A stretch of DNA of 64,000 nt from Symsagittifera roscoffensis (taxonomy: Eukaryota > Xenacoelomorpha > Acoela > Convolutidae). Both the position numbers and the translations under genes were made by a program. Below the pieces are notes generated by a model, which did not search any database, was not told the origin of the DNA, and saw nothing but the letters and a program-made list of their open reading frames with translations. Positions 17,292-27,240 of the stretch are shown here, piece after piece. The stretch lies in assembly GCF_963678635.1 (NCBI RefSeq), contig NC_087065.1, positions 27,483,254-27,547,253 of the forward strand, read 5' to 3'. Position 1 is the first letter of the stretch. Each line of letters begins with the position of its first letter.

Positions 17292-20200
17292 TCAGAAGGA
17301 GCAATTTGTATTTCTCATCTTCCATACTTCCCATGACACAAATGTTTGCAAGTTGATTTTCCATGACGTCGATGATTTTGAATATGCACCACGAATAACC
17401 GAAACAACATACTTAAGTCTTGCAATGTTGGTTGATACAAAAACGTCACGCCAATTGTTAATCTGTAATATGTTTCTTGAAGGTTGTAGCGAGGGACAAC
17501 TGAAAATTAGGTGTTCGAATGTTTCGCATTCTAAATTACAATAGAAACATTCGGGGGCATTCTCGAGAAATAAAAACCACCGCTTTTCTGGATCTTTAAA
17601 AACAGCGTATGCAAATTTATAAAGAAAGTTTTTTTCCCATACACCAAGCATTGAATTTTTCCAAACTTTGCCTGTAAATTTAATCAATTCTTCTTCTGAA
17701 CAGAGGTAACGGTTTGCTGCAAAACCCAAGCGGAAAATCACAGCTCGATGAAAACTACAGTTTTGTAAGCAGAAATAATAAACATCTCGCGATTTTGTCT
17801 GTATTGTTATAATTAAACGGCTATTGGTACTGTTTGAAAATATTGCAAAATCACTTGAACTTATTTCAATAGAGATGTTCGTATTTCTCAACAAATTTTT
17901 GATTTCTTTCGGTAAAATTGAATCTGTTGGTAATAAACTATTTTGATCTGACATATCAGAAGCAAAGAAATCGATAATTTTCATACTAAAAAGTTTAAGT
18001 TGTAGGCATGGTAAGCCTATCCCACCATCTAAGATGGGGTGATATAAAACTTCTTTTCTTATGTCGAGTCTGCTTGTTTTTTTCAATTCTGTATTTAATA
18101 ATTCTTGGCATTTACTAACAGTATCCAAGTTAACTGTAGTATGACGAGCCAAATGAAAAAACTTAGGGAGAACATAAACTGACAGTATTAATGATTTGGC
18201 CCTCAAAGATTTACTTAGTGAAATTAACCCTCGATGTTTTTGAATTTGTGAACTCAACAATAATTCAAAATTTTCAATTTTTTGGGTAGTGTAAAACAAG
18301 ACACCAAGTATTTTTGTTTCCTTGACTGTTTTATAGGGTGATAAATCAGGTATGGAAAGCACTTCGCTTTTACTTATGTTAATCATCATTTGAGTTTGTT
18401 TGCAAAAGGTATCGATTAAGCGAAACAACCTGTCAATACATCGGATTTTGATAAGGCAAGTTATGTCGTCTGCATATGAAACTAGTTTGGGGCACAATAT
18501 CCCGAAACCTTCAATTGCTTCTGTAGATTCAATTGCTTGAAGAAGGGGTTCGATAAAAACTATGAACAAAAATGCGGAAAGAGGGCAACCTTGTCTCACA
18601 CCGCGATGAATTTTGAAGCTGGCTGATAAAAAACCATTTATCTCAATTACTGCTTTTGAGTCTAAATACAAAGTTTCAATAGCTCTAACTGAAAGCTCAT
18701 CAAGGTTTAACCCTTTCAAAATTTTGATGAGAAGTGATCTGTCAATTCTGTCAAATGCTTTAGAAAAGTCTAATTTTACAGCACATGAACCTCGGGTAGC
18801 CAATCGTTCTGGAGTAATCGCTTTTTTCAATTTTCGTATTGCTGTGTGCATTTGTCTTCCAGGCAAATACGCGTGCTGATGGTTTTTTACAACTTTGCAA
18901 AGGTCATTTTTAATTCGATTACAGACTACATGGGCAAAAATTTTCGCGTCAGTATTCATAAGGCTGATGGGGCGAAAATCTTGTATTGCTATGGCATTTT
19001 CAGATTTCGGGATCAGTTTGATTGTTGCTAAATAAAAACTGTTGGGAAGTTTTCCACCATGAACAAAATGATTAAAAACGTTAGCTAAAATTGAACAAAA
19101 CTCATCCGTGAAAGTCTTGTATAGCTTAGAAGTAAGACCGTCTGGTCCAGGCGAGCTTTTCAAATTCAATTTGTTTATAGCCAAGTGAATTTCATCTTCT
19201 GTAAAGTAATTATAGCCATCATTCTCATTTTTTTCGAGTTTATTTTTTGATAAAAATGTCTTTAGTAGTTGATCGGAGTATGTTGTAGAACTATTTGAAA
19301 AAATATTTGAAAAATACTTTCGAAATTGATTAAGAATATCTTCATCCGTATGATAAACGTTCTGATCCACTTGAATTCTCTTGATTGAGTTGATTGTGTT
19401 CTTTGATGTCCATTGACTACAAAATTTGGGAACACCCTCGAATGTATAGCTGAGAGTTTTCTGAATATTTCGATAATCTGAAAAATCTTTTTCCTTGGAA
19501 ACTTTTTGAAGATGTTCCAGCACCAAATGATATTTTTCAATCAAATTAGGGTTGGGACCTTTTCCGCTGTGAATGCAATCTCTGAGAACATTTTCGTGAT
19601 ACTTCAATAAAGTAAGTTCTTTCTGATCTACACGCTTTTTTTTCTCTTGAATAAACCTCAGAAGATCACGAAAATTGTGCTTAAAGTTTTCGTAACTACT
19701 TGGTGATTCGTTTTCGTAAAAGTTTTTTAGGTCTTCACGAATTAAGCTGGCGTTGTTGTTTAAAATTTCTTCATTTAATTTCCAGTAACTAGGGCCGCGC
19801 TGATACAAGTTAGATGGCTTAACAAAAACGTGTAAGAGCAAATGATCAGATATTGATATTTGAATGCTTTGCATAGAATCATACTCTGTTTCGAATTTTA
19901 AGAAGACATAATCCATGCGTGCAAAAGTTTTATGTTGTTTGTCATAATGTGTATAATCACAAAAATCATTCTTGAGTGCAAAATCAACAAAACCAAAACA
20001 GTCAAGAATTTGTTCTTTGAGTTGGGTAAATCGTTTGATACGTGCATCATTTAACCCAAGTATTGAAGAACTGTTAATATTATCATAACTCAGTGCATTA
20101 AAGTCACCCATCATGATAATTTTCGATTTGTTAGGTAAAAATCTGATGCTTAATTTCAGGGAATTCAAAGTTGCTCGGAATGAAATTGGGTTCGCATAAA

Positions 20201-20531
20201 CGTTGATATCAAACCAATCAAGTTTGACAAATTTTAACAATTGAAAACCTGTACTTGAAGCAATTCTTTTTACAGGACTCAAGTTTGATGACCATAACGT
20301 TAAGAAACCACCAGAATTATTTGAGCCCGGTATGAAATCGAATAAAACATTATATTTATCCAGTAAACTCAAATGTATATTTGTAAGTTTCGATATTTTT
20401 GCTTCCTGAATGCACAAAATAAAACTGGGCGATTTTTTCAAAACTTGGCATTTTTTGATAAGTGAGTGTAATTTAGCTGGATTTCCTATGCTAAAAATAT
20501 TAACGGAAAAAATATCTGGTTTTTCGCACAT
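17292..20531 (-). CDS. LINE ORF2: endonuclease and reverse transcriptase, intact (1,079 aa)
   Basis: This would carry out target-primed reverse transcription: nicking target DNA and copying its own RNA at the nick. Residues about 1-235 are an EEP-type endonuclease (CIQEAK with the metal-binding Glu, GDFNAL, RMDYVF, SDHLLL). The reverse transcriptase spans about 470-760 with FRPISLMNTDAKIF, KLDFSKAFDRID, GVRQGCPLSAFLF and the catalytic YADD at residues 686-689 (18465-18476). A C-terminal CX2CX8HX4C knuckle (CFYC...HLIFSC) lies near residue 1015. Length is close to the usual 1,000-1,300 of Tx1/L1 ORF2 proteins. No stop or frameshift is present, so the element may be young. The start follows ORF1 by 11 bases, implying reinitiation or a similar coupled mechanism. 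Confidence 0.95.
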   Translation of the reverse strand: MCEKPDIFSVNIFSIGNPAKLHSLIKKCQVLKKSPSFILCIQEAKISKLTNIHLSLLDKYNVLFDFIPGSNNSGGFLTLWSSNLSPVKRIASSTGFQLLKFVKLDWFDINVYANPISFRATLNSLKLSIRFLPNKSKIIMMGDFNALSYDNINSSSILGLNDARIKRFTQLKEQILDCFGFVDFALKNDFCDYTHYDKQHKTFARMDYVFLKFETEYDSMQSIQISISDHLLLHVFVKPSNLYQRGPSYWKLNEEILNNNASLIREDLKNFYENESPSSYENFKHNFRDLLRFIQEKKKRVDQKELTLLKYHENVLRDCIHSGKGPNPNLIEKYHLVLEHLQKVSKEKDFSDYRNIQKTLSYTFEGVPKFCSQWTSKNTINSIKRIQVDQNVYHTDEDILNQFRKYFSNIFSNSSTTYSDQLLKTFLSKNKLEKNENDGYNYFTEDEIHLAINKLNLKSSPGPDGLTSKLYKTFTDEFCSILANVFNHFVHGGKLPNSFYLATIKLIPKSENAIAIQDFRPISLMNTDAKIFAHVVCNRIKNDLCKVVKNHQHAYLPGRQMHTAIRKLKKAITPERLATRGSCAVKLDFSKAFDRIDRSLLIKILKGLNLDELSVRAIETLYLDSKAVIEINGFLSASFKIHRGVRQGCPLSAFLFIVFIEPLLQAIESTEAIEGFGILCPKLVSYADDITCLIKIRCIDRLFRLIDTFCKQTQMMINISKSEVLSIPDLSPYKTVKETKILGVLFYTTQKIENFELLLSSQIQKHRGLISLSKSLRAKSLILSVYVLPKFFHLARHTTVNLDTVSKCQELLNTELKKTSRLDIRKEVLYHPILDGGIGLPCLQLKLFSMKIIDFFASDMSDQNSLLPTDSILPKEIKNLLRNTNISIEISSSDFAIFSNSTNSRLIITIQTKSRDVYYFCLQNCSFHRAVIFRLGFAANRYLCSEEELIKFTGKVWKNSMLGVWEKNFLYKFAYAVFKDPEKRWFLFLENAPECFYCNLECETFEHLIFSCPSLQPSRNILQINNWRDVFVSTNIARLKYVVSVIRGAYSKSSTSWKINLQTFVSWEVWKMRNTNCSF

Positions 20532-20542
20532 AGAAATTTTTG

Positions 20543-21394
20543 CTAAAACTTCCCTCCAGCCAAGTCTTCTCCGTTATTTTTAGATTTCCTTTTTGGCCCT
20601 TTCTTCCGTGTTAAAACTGACCAAGAGGTTGGTGAAGTTTCACGCTCTCTTTTTGTAAGCATTCTTCCGTCAGAGGAACATTTTCGTTTGTTATTTTCGA
20701 TATTTAATTTGTCTTTTTTTTCTTTTGCAGAGTAAGAATGAAAATCTACGACCTGATTGTTGAGAACCTCATCCTTTTGTTTTTCTTCGCTTGGAGTAGC
20801 TGCACTGTTTGTTTTAGATTCATCAATCAAAACTCCAGATGGTGGTGCTTCAACATTCTTATCTTCTTCATTTTCGGTACCATTACAAAATTTATCGCTT
20901 GTTGTTTCGTCATCGTTTTTCTCGTCGCTGGCATTATTGAAGCTTGGTTTTTGTGGGTAGTGATTATTTGGATTTTTGGTTATTTGGTTCCCTATGTTAC
21001 ACCAATCATCGTGATGACCTTTTTCTTGGCGTCCAGACATCTTGCATTTTTGACATTCATGTAGTGAAGGTATGTGAAACGAGATTTCTACACCTTCCCA
21101 CATTTTGAAGCCATCCATTCTCGATTTATAAGACCAGTCCTTCAGCTTTTTCTCTTGTTCTTCGTTTTGTATTTTAACTTCTAAAATTGCTCTTCCTGTG
21201 TAAACATACTGACCCGGTTCAGTTACGATACAGGTCTCACGTTGGAATATGGGGCTATGAATTATGTCTTCTGGCAATTGGAGAATTAATTTCGCTTCGA
21301 TATCGTTGCATACATAAGGCAAGTTCGACAATTTGATTTTTGCTTGTTTAGGGTAAATGTTCTTGGGTCTATGAGACCTTGGAAAGCATCCCAT
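20543..21394 (-). CDS. LINE ORF1, C-terminal part with zinc knuckle
   Basis: These 283 codons form the downstream part of ORF1, the RNA-binding chaperone protein of the element. Near residues 113-132 it carries a zinc-knuckle-like motif of unusual spacing, CX2CX9HX4C (CQKC...GHHDDWC), where retroviral and LINE knuckles usually have CX2CX4HX4C. The remainder is hydrophilic and ends in a Lys/Arg-rich tail. Coding-like sequence continues upstream of the ATG at 21394, through IILLNRTVFP, to join the N-terminal part (21445-21786) if one base in the run at 21465-21469 is a lesion or a sequencing error. The true start is therefore probably at 21786. Confidence 0.8.
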   Translation of the reverse strand: MGCFPRSHRPKNIYPKQAKIKLSNLPYVCNDIEAKLILQLPEDIIHSPIFQRETCIVTEPGQYVYTGRAILEVKIQNEEQEKKLKDWSYKSRMDGFKMWEGVEISFHIPSLHECQKCKMSGRQEKGHHDDWCNIGNQITKNPNNHYPQKPSFNNASDEKNDDETTSDKFCNGTENEEDKNVEAPPSGVLIDESKTNSAATPSEEKQKDEVLNNQVVDFHSYSAKEKKDKLNIENNKRKCSSDGRMLTKRERETSPTSWSVLTRKKGPKRKSKNNGEDLAGGKF

Positions 21395-21444
21395 GGGAAA
21401 TACCGTCCTGTTAAGTAGAATGATTCCTTCGCTTTTGATGCTAG

Positions 21445-21786
21445 TTATGAATTGCTCTGCTTCGGGGGAGCAATAACTGTCAGTGTATGAAGTTTGCGGT
21501 CATCTTTCGTCACGGTTATTGTTTTTGAGATTGTCATCTTCTGTTGCATTGTTGTGGGGAATTGTTTAAGTATATCGGAAGCACAACTTCGATATGCCTG
21601 CGCCAGATTTTCAGCTGACCTTACAATTTCTCTCGAGAATGGGGGGATGATTTTGATTATTTGGATTTGTTTTGTTTGTGTCGTCGATTTGTTTGCTGTT
21701 AGCGCATATCTGAAATTTGTCTCCGTTTCAATCAGCACTTCGTGAGTAATTGGTAGCTGAGATTCCGTCAGTTGTTGTTGACTCAT
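21445..21786 (-). CDS. LINE ORF1, N-terminal part
   Basis: The ATG at 21786 starts a Gln/Thr-rich 113-codon frame (MSQQQLTESQLPITHE). The frame leaves coding-like sequence at the five-G run 21465-21469; read one frame over, it continues smoothly to 21394. The total ORF1 would be about 414 residues. Its first part is duplicated in the truncated LINE copy at 16741-17117. There is no recognisable domain in this portion. Confidence 0.75.
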   Translation of the reverse strand: MSQQQLTESQLPITHEVLIETETNFRYALTANKSTTQTKQIQIIKIIPPFSREIVRSAENLAQAYRSCASDILKQFPTTMQQKMTISKTITVTKDDRKLHTLTVIAPPKQSNS

Positions 21787-21892
21787 GACTTGGTTTTACT
21801 CAATGGGGGGCAAAAAAGCCTTCACCCGTAGGTTTACTTGAAAAAAAATAGATTTTTCTCTTTCAAAATGTAGAAATCAGAAGGCAAAAACA

Positions 21893-22284
21893 TCAACTAT
21901 ATTGCACGTGCGTTTTTTTTTCTACTCACTTATTTTGAAAATTTCGAATTCTAATTTTCGATGATTAACCTATACATGGTAAAAAATTATTCAGTGACCC
22001 ATGCCTTCTGTTCAGTCTGATCCCGCCATAGAACAAGAAAAAAGTTACAAGAAATAAGATATGAACAACAAATGAAGTGAATAACTCTAACATTTGACGA
22101 ATTTTTTCGCATGTGAAACAAATTTACGAGGAACCTTAATTAAGAAAATTCCAGTTAACCGTAACAATTATACAGGAATTTTTTTACCTGTCTTATTTGT
22201 TTTGAAAATGTGCATATCCTGTTTTGAAAAATAAGGATGTTTTTTTTTCTAAATTCTCTTTTGTGCATAGTCCTTTGTGAGGTT
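21893..22284. other. AT-rich intergenic stretch, nothing recognised
   Basis: Flank of the LINE 5' end. No ORF, RNA gene or clear repeat found. Confidence 0.5.
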
Positions 22285-22866
22285 TATAGAGAAAGAGAAA
22301 GAAATTGAATTACGTCTTGACTAGACAGTAGTAAACAAAAATATCTATAAAAGAAAAGCAATGAATAGAATAGAATTATTTTAAATAACATTTTTAAATT
22401 GATGTTTTATCGTCATTTAGATTAGTTTATTGTAAAATTCTTGACGATGATAATAGTTGCGAAAACGTTTGAAATTTACTTTTTTTCAAAAATTTCTTCG
22501 AATAGAATAGACATTAGAGCAAGCTTAGTTCACTGAGTTTGGTGTATCGAATGGATGCGAGAGAGAGAAAGAGAGAAATTTAATTATGCCTTGACCAGAC
22601 ATTATTAAAAAAAAAACACTTTAATTGCACATCGAAATTAATTTCAATACACAAGTGTATGTCAAATGTTTTCTGTTTTTTTTTCTATCAGTTCATAAAA
22701 ATATTATAACATCATTAGATACACATAGTTACAATAACAATAAACAAAACAAACTCGATTACAATTATCGATGTGTATTATATTAAACAAGCATATCTAT
22801 ACAGCAAAATTAATGAATAGAATAGACATTATAGCAAACATAGTTCACTGAGTTTGGTGTATCATG
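22285..22866. repeat. Cluster of short direct repeats, including dispersed repeat copy 2 (22397-22500)
   Basis: A block with GAGAGAAAGAGAGAAATTTAATTATGCCTTGACCAGACA-type sequence occurs near 22289-22330 and 22561-22605. A second block (AATAGAATAGACATT, then TTCACTGAGTTTGGTGTATC) occurs at 22502-22550 and 22816-22865. Between them is the copy of the 16637-16740 repeat. It looks like a partial tandem duplication, with no coding content. Confidence 0.6.
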
Positions 22867-23027
22867 TGTGAGTTATGGTAGAGTTGTAGCACTTTGTTCC
22901 GTTCCTTCCCAGGTTGTATGGCATTACAAGTGAGTTGGTGAAATTTGCCGAAGATCGAATTGTCAGCAAAGCTTACTGATGCAAATGCTTGGCTCCTCGG
23001 GGCTGTACCAGCCTTCTGTGCGGCACA

Positions 23028-23760
23028 TCAGCTGATGTAACCCGTTGGCATAAAAAAGAGCAAATGGCCGGGTTTTGCACCCTGAATGTTTAGAAAATCT
23101 TCTTCGTATAGGTGCTTTAAGAGCTGTCTATTGGTGTAAAATTTTGGCCCAACGCTTCCAGTATCGACCAATGACGCTTCTATAGTGGATTTCAACAGAT
23201 TCCTGGTTTTCCGATGAGGCAAAAACAGAGATGCCATATGTTGCCACGGGCTTGATAACTGCTTCCAGCAGTCTGTATGCACTTTGAAAATTGATCTTAT
23301 TGAAATCGACCTTAGACCTCAATGTATTGGTAGCTTTTATGCATTTCAATTTAAGATGGTTCAGGCACGAATTGAGCAAGACTGTCGATGACAGGACGAT
23401 TCCAAGGTATACAAACTGGTTTACATATTCTATGGACTCCCCTGCATAACTGATTTTCTCTGATTCGTTCAGGCGTCCCCCAGTCGGAATTTCATGAATT
23501 TCGTCTTGTCAGTGTTAACTTCAAGGGCATATTTTTGGCACAGTAAACGGACAGACTGTCCATGGCTTCGTTTCGTGTATAAAGTCGATAACGCGAGCTC
23601 CTATAACAGGGTCATCGGCATAGAAAATAGCATCGCAACCGGTGTCCTGGATCGTTTTGGCCAGGTCTGCTATATAGACTTATCACCTTGTTGAACCTCA
23701 GAGTCCGCTTCAATTTCTTTGGATAGATACTCATTTTGTACGACCTGCATCCGCGTGTCT
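23028..23760 (-). mobile_element. Decayed LINE reverse-transcriptase fragment
   Basis: Minus-strand translation in shifting frames gives FYADDPVIGA (YADD at 23611-23622), then LEVNTDKTKFMKFR, ESEKISYAGESIEYV and FVYLGIVL, and then YRLLEAVIKPVATYGI. These are the palm-to-thumb motifs and connecting region of non-LTR reverse transcriptases. Several stops and shifts interrupt it. The endonuclease and fingers are missing. It is a different family from the 17118-21892 LINE. Confidence 0.75.
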
Positions 23761-26329
23761 GATAGGATGATAGTTATGCAGTCTAAAGTTCGTGTGGGTA
23801 TACAGAAATCGTAATTTGGGAGATTTATGTAATTTGGGAGGTTTGTACATAAATCACTTGATCATGCTGTTCAATAGCTTTTGACCATTGCAATCGAATT
23901 ATCAAATGTTGCAAGTTTACTCTGTTCTTCAAACAATGAGCGGATTTGGTAAATCCCGGTCTCATGTCGCTCAACTAAGTGAGCTGCTAATTTTTTTTGC
24001 AGAAATTTTTTTGAAAGGACTATATTGTGAGATTGATGTGAACGGTGAATATGAAAGTTATTATGTAATTATAAATGTCTTCGTTTGCTCTTTGAAGTTC
24101 TTGAAGAACTTTGTTCTGGTGTGTGTTAGTTTGTTCAACTTTGTTTTCCACGTTAAATCAGTACAACATATATTCCTTGGAATGGCTCGAGTGAGTTGTT
24201 ATATTAAAGCTATTTCAGTCGTAATTAGAATTAAATAATTTCCCAAAAAAATTTCAGTGGCGATAAAAACCGATTTTCACCCTTGCGATAAGCAAGAATA
24301 TTGAAATCGGGTAGTAGACTTCCCTTAAATAAATTTGTTCACATGACTCATCGACTCCTGGTGGTACCTTGGTTCTTGATGAATTTGAATATCTTACTGT
24401 CTCCTGCTTACTTAGTCTGGAGGCAATGAATACACATGGGACGGCGAAGGTCCGGAGTTTGGTTCTGACCAGGACCTGTTTTTGTTTCAAACGGTAAATT
24501 TTCCGGTTCGAAAAAGTTTCGACCTATTAGTTGTCTTCTTATGTTTTGTCGGCTTAGTTGTCAGATCTGAGAATCGTTTATTTATGATGCAATCAATTTT
24601 CACTGTAATTACATTAAGTAATTTAGCAATATAAAAATCTGCCCAAGTCAAATTTCTTACATTGGTTGTAATTTTACCAACTCTGTTTGTTTGAATTTTT
24701 TTTCATTTGTCTTTTTTCGACTTAATCGGTTTCGGCTTATTTAAAATTGAATCAGTGTTCCCTTATTGTGTCGTTTAATGACCGAAAAAGCTTTTGCGTG
24801 CTGTGTTTTGACTGGAAGAGGGCCTCAATGTTTTTTATTTAGAAGTTTTCGATTGTTTTTCGGCATAAAGGGTTTCTGCTGAGTTATGTTTGTTTTGTTA
24901 GCGTTCGGTAAGTTTTGTCCGATGCTAATTTTGCTTTCTATTGTGTGGCATGTTTTTTCATATTTAATTAATTTTGACTGATCTAAGTATTTGTATAGTG
25001 ATACATCGATAGTACGCTTTAGCTTCGATATTTTGATTTTTAAGCTTTCGATTCACTCTGGGTTTAGTTTGCGAATTGTAAATAATACTTTGATTTCAGT
25101 ACTTATATGGCTTTCGTGGATACTATTTGGGCAGAACATGTATGTTTTACAATAAGATTTGCCGAACAATTTTGGTTAATTTTCAGCTAATTGGTTGCCG
25201 GCTTCCGTTCTGTCGGCTTTTTTAGCTAGTTTTTTGTTTCCTACAAATTTTCGAGATTTTTTATAATACAAAATTGTTAGCTCAAATTTAATTTTTTAAT
25301 GCTCAATTTCAACGCCGTATATTTAAAAATAAAAAAAACTAGATTTTCATTTTGTTTTTCTAGTTGTTTCTTCAACGATAAGAACGTTCGAAGTCGTCTT
25401 TGATAGTTCTTGAGTGTCTTGCTCTTTTAATCCTCTACTTGCTGTTTTGCAAGTCGTGCGAAGTTCAGCTTCGCCTATATAAAGAAGTTCTTTTACCTTT
25501 ACACTTCCCTAATTAATGAAGTTCCAAGAGTTTTTGGACTTTCGAGCGAGCAATTGTTAACCCTACTTTCCAGCGAATAAAGGGAGCGACCAGGCTTGTA
25601 ATATGGCGTTAAGTTTTTGTGTAAGCTGAAAAAACTTGATTATGCTCATTTTTAAAATACATCTCGAAGCTTCGGTTTAGCGTTTTTTTAGGAATAAAAC
25701 ATTTCACAGAATTACTTAAAGCATGCCCAGTGATTGTTGTTCATATCAATTGCGTGAACATAACTCATTGCGACTCTAGGAAAGATCCAATAGTTTTAAC
25801 GTCTTATGTGTAAATGTCAAATCTGTCAATAATACTTCATTGGTAATGACTTAGTGCTAGATAATTATCTTAATACAGCTATTTCAAATGTTCGAGTACT
25901 CAAGAGAGTACCTAAGGACTCGCGTGTTCCCTCAGCACAAAGTCTTTTGGATAAAAGGAATAATATTTTCAACAAAGTTGAAAAAACTCAAGCTTGGCTA
26001 GTTTTTCTGGCGTCTTTCTTGTTTTTTCTTGAAAAAGCTGAAAGAAGTGGTCATAAGCCAGAATAAAAAAATATATAAAAAGGGAGCAACAAGGCTTGCC
26101 ACTTCGGATGACAAGTTCGGACCTTTTTCGACTTCTAACTATGACTCTTAATTAATTATCCAAGCACCCCAAAAGAGCTGATTTGAACGCCTAAAACACG
26201 GAAATTTTCGATAGCTTTTTCGTAAATGAGGAATCAGATCGTTTTCAAGTGGTTTGGGAGCCGGTCGGGACAAAATTGATCGATCAGTTTCTAAAGATCT
26301 TATTAGGAAATCATTGGCAATGCGGGGCT
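23761..26329. other. AT-rich non-coding region with short dispersed repeats
   Basis: No convincing gene. It contains a short repeat related to sequences near 27490 and 29820 (GGGTxxTAGACTT core near 24300) and a hairpin GCGAAGTTCAGCTTCGC at 25457-25473, followed by a TATA-like CTATATAAAG. A related hairpin is at 28335-28351. These may be remnants of one decayed transposon family. Confidence 0.4.
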
Positions 26330-27240
26330 CAATTTCTTGAAATCGCTTACAAAGCTCCTAAACCTTATAGATGAAGGTAAAGTACCCGAACCGTTGAGAT
26401 CTTTCTTTTTGGAGTAAAACTTATCGCCCTCATAAAATAGATAGAGGCTTGCGACCAATTGTCATCGGCAACACGCTCAGACGCGTCCCGTCTAAGTGCG
26501 CGGAAAGTAAGGCTCTCGCGACAAATTTTTTGGGAATTTTCAGGTGGTATGTGGTACTAAACATGGAGCTAAATCCGCTGCACACTACTTTAGAAACTTA
26601 TAAGAGCGCGATGACAATACAAATTGCTAAGTTTTACTTAAACTATATCTAGTAAGGCTGTTATTTCGCGTAATAGTGAAACTATGTTGAATCAAGTTTT
26701 TCAGATTTGCACGGTGTTGAAAAAGTATACTCATTGCTCCTACATTAAAGCGTGCTACTTTTTTAAAGGAAATTCCACTACTTCAGAGGACAGAACACAG
26801 AAAGTTTACCACAAGGCTCCACCCCTGTTTATTGAAATAATGCCGACGCTAGTAAAAAGCTTGAGTCCAAAATAAACGTTTGGTATTCAATCGATGGCAA
26901 CCTAGCCTACGACTAAGATAGTGCTCCGAGACCTTAAAAGCATACTGAAATTGGAAATTACTATGATTGAAGGTTAAACGTAGAAACAGGTGAGCTTTGT
27001 TCTCTAGGACCGACCAAAAGTATGCAGTACGATACAGTCATAGGTCAAGTTCAAGAAGTATCCCAAAATTCAAAATGAATTCCTATATAAAATTGTAATA
27101 TTAGGCTCCTCTATCGGAGAATCTTGTCGCACAGAACTGCTAAATGATTGAATGGCTGAATGGGAAACAAGTTATGAAGTAATCGACAATCTGGATGCAC
27201 TTTATGGTTTTTACCTCCTGAAAAATTGCTTAAGCACGCC
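26330..27240 (+). mobile_element. Decayed reverse-transcriptase fragment, plus strand
   Basis: Translation in changing frames gives LLNLIDEGKVPEPLRSFF, then GLRPIVIGNTLRRVPSKCA (near 26450-26510), later VLRDLKSILKLE, and SSIGESCRTELLND with NLDALYGFYLLKNC. This order (finger region with RPI-IGNTLRR, palm, thumb) is characteristic of a reverse-transcriptase family widespread in invertebrate genomes. The catalytic Asp pair is not preserved and many stops are present. It is too decayed for exact classification. Confidence 0.6.

Larger units (their letters stand above)
17118..21892 (-). mobile_element. Near-full-length L1/Tx1-type non-LTR retrotransposon
   Basis: On the minus strand it has, in order, a 5' UTR (21892-21787), ORF1 (21786-20543, one frameshift), an 11-bp gap, ORF2 (20531-17292, intact), a 3' UTR (17291-17134) and a 16-base poly(A) (T-run at 17118-17133). 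L1/Tx1 affiliation is inferred from the RT motif of the RPISLMNTDAK type, the apurinic-like endonuclease at the ORF2 N-terminus, and the zinc knuckle at its C-terminus. The only obvious lesion is a one-base change in a G-run. A target-site duplication could not be found with confidence. Confidence 0.9.

Noticed and set aside
20738-21064. Hydrophobic ORF antisense to LINE ORF1
   Set aside because: Shadow of the Lys/Glu-rich ORF1 on the other strand.
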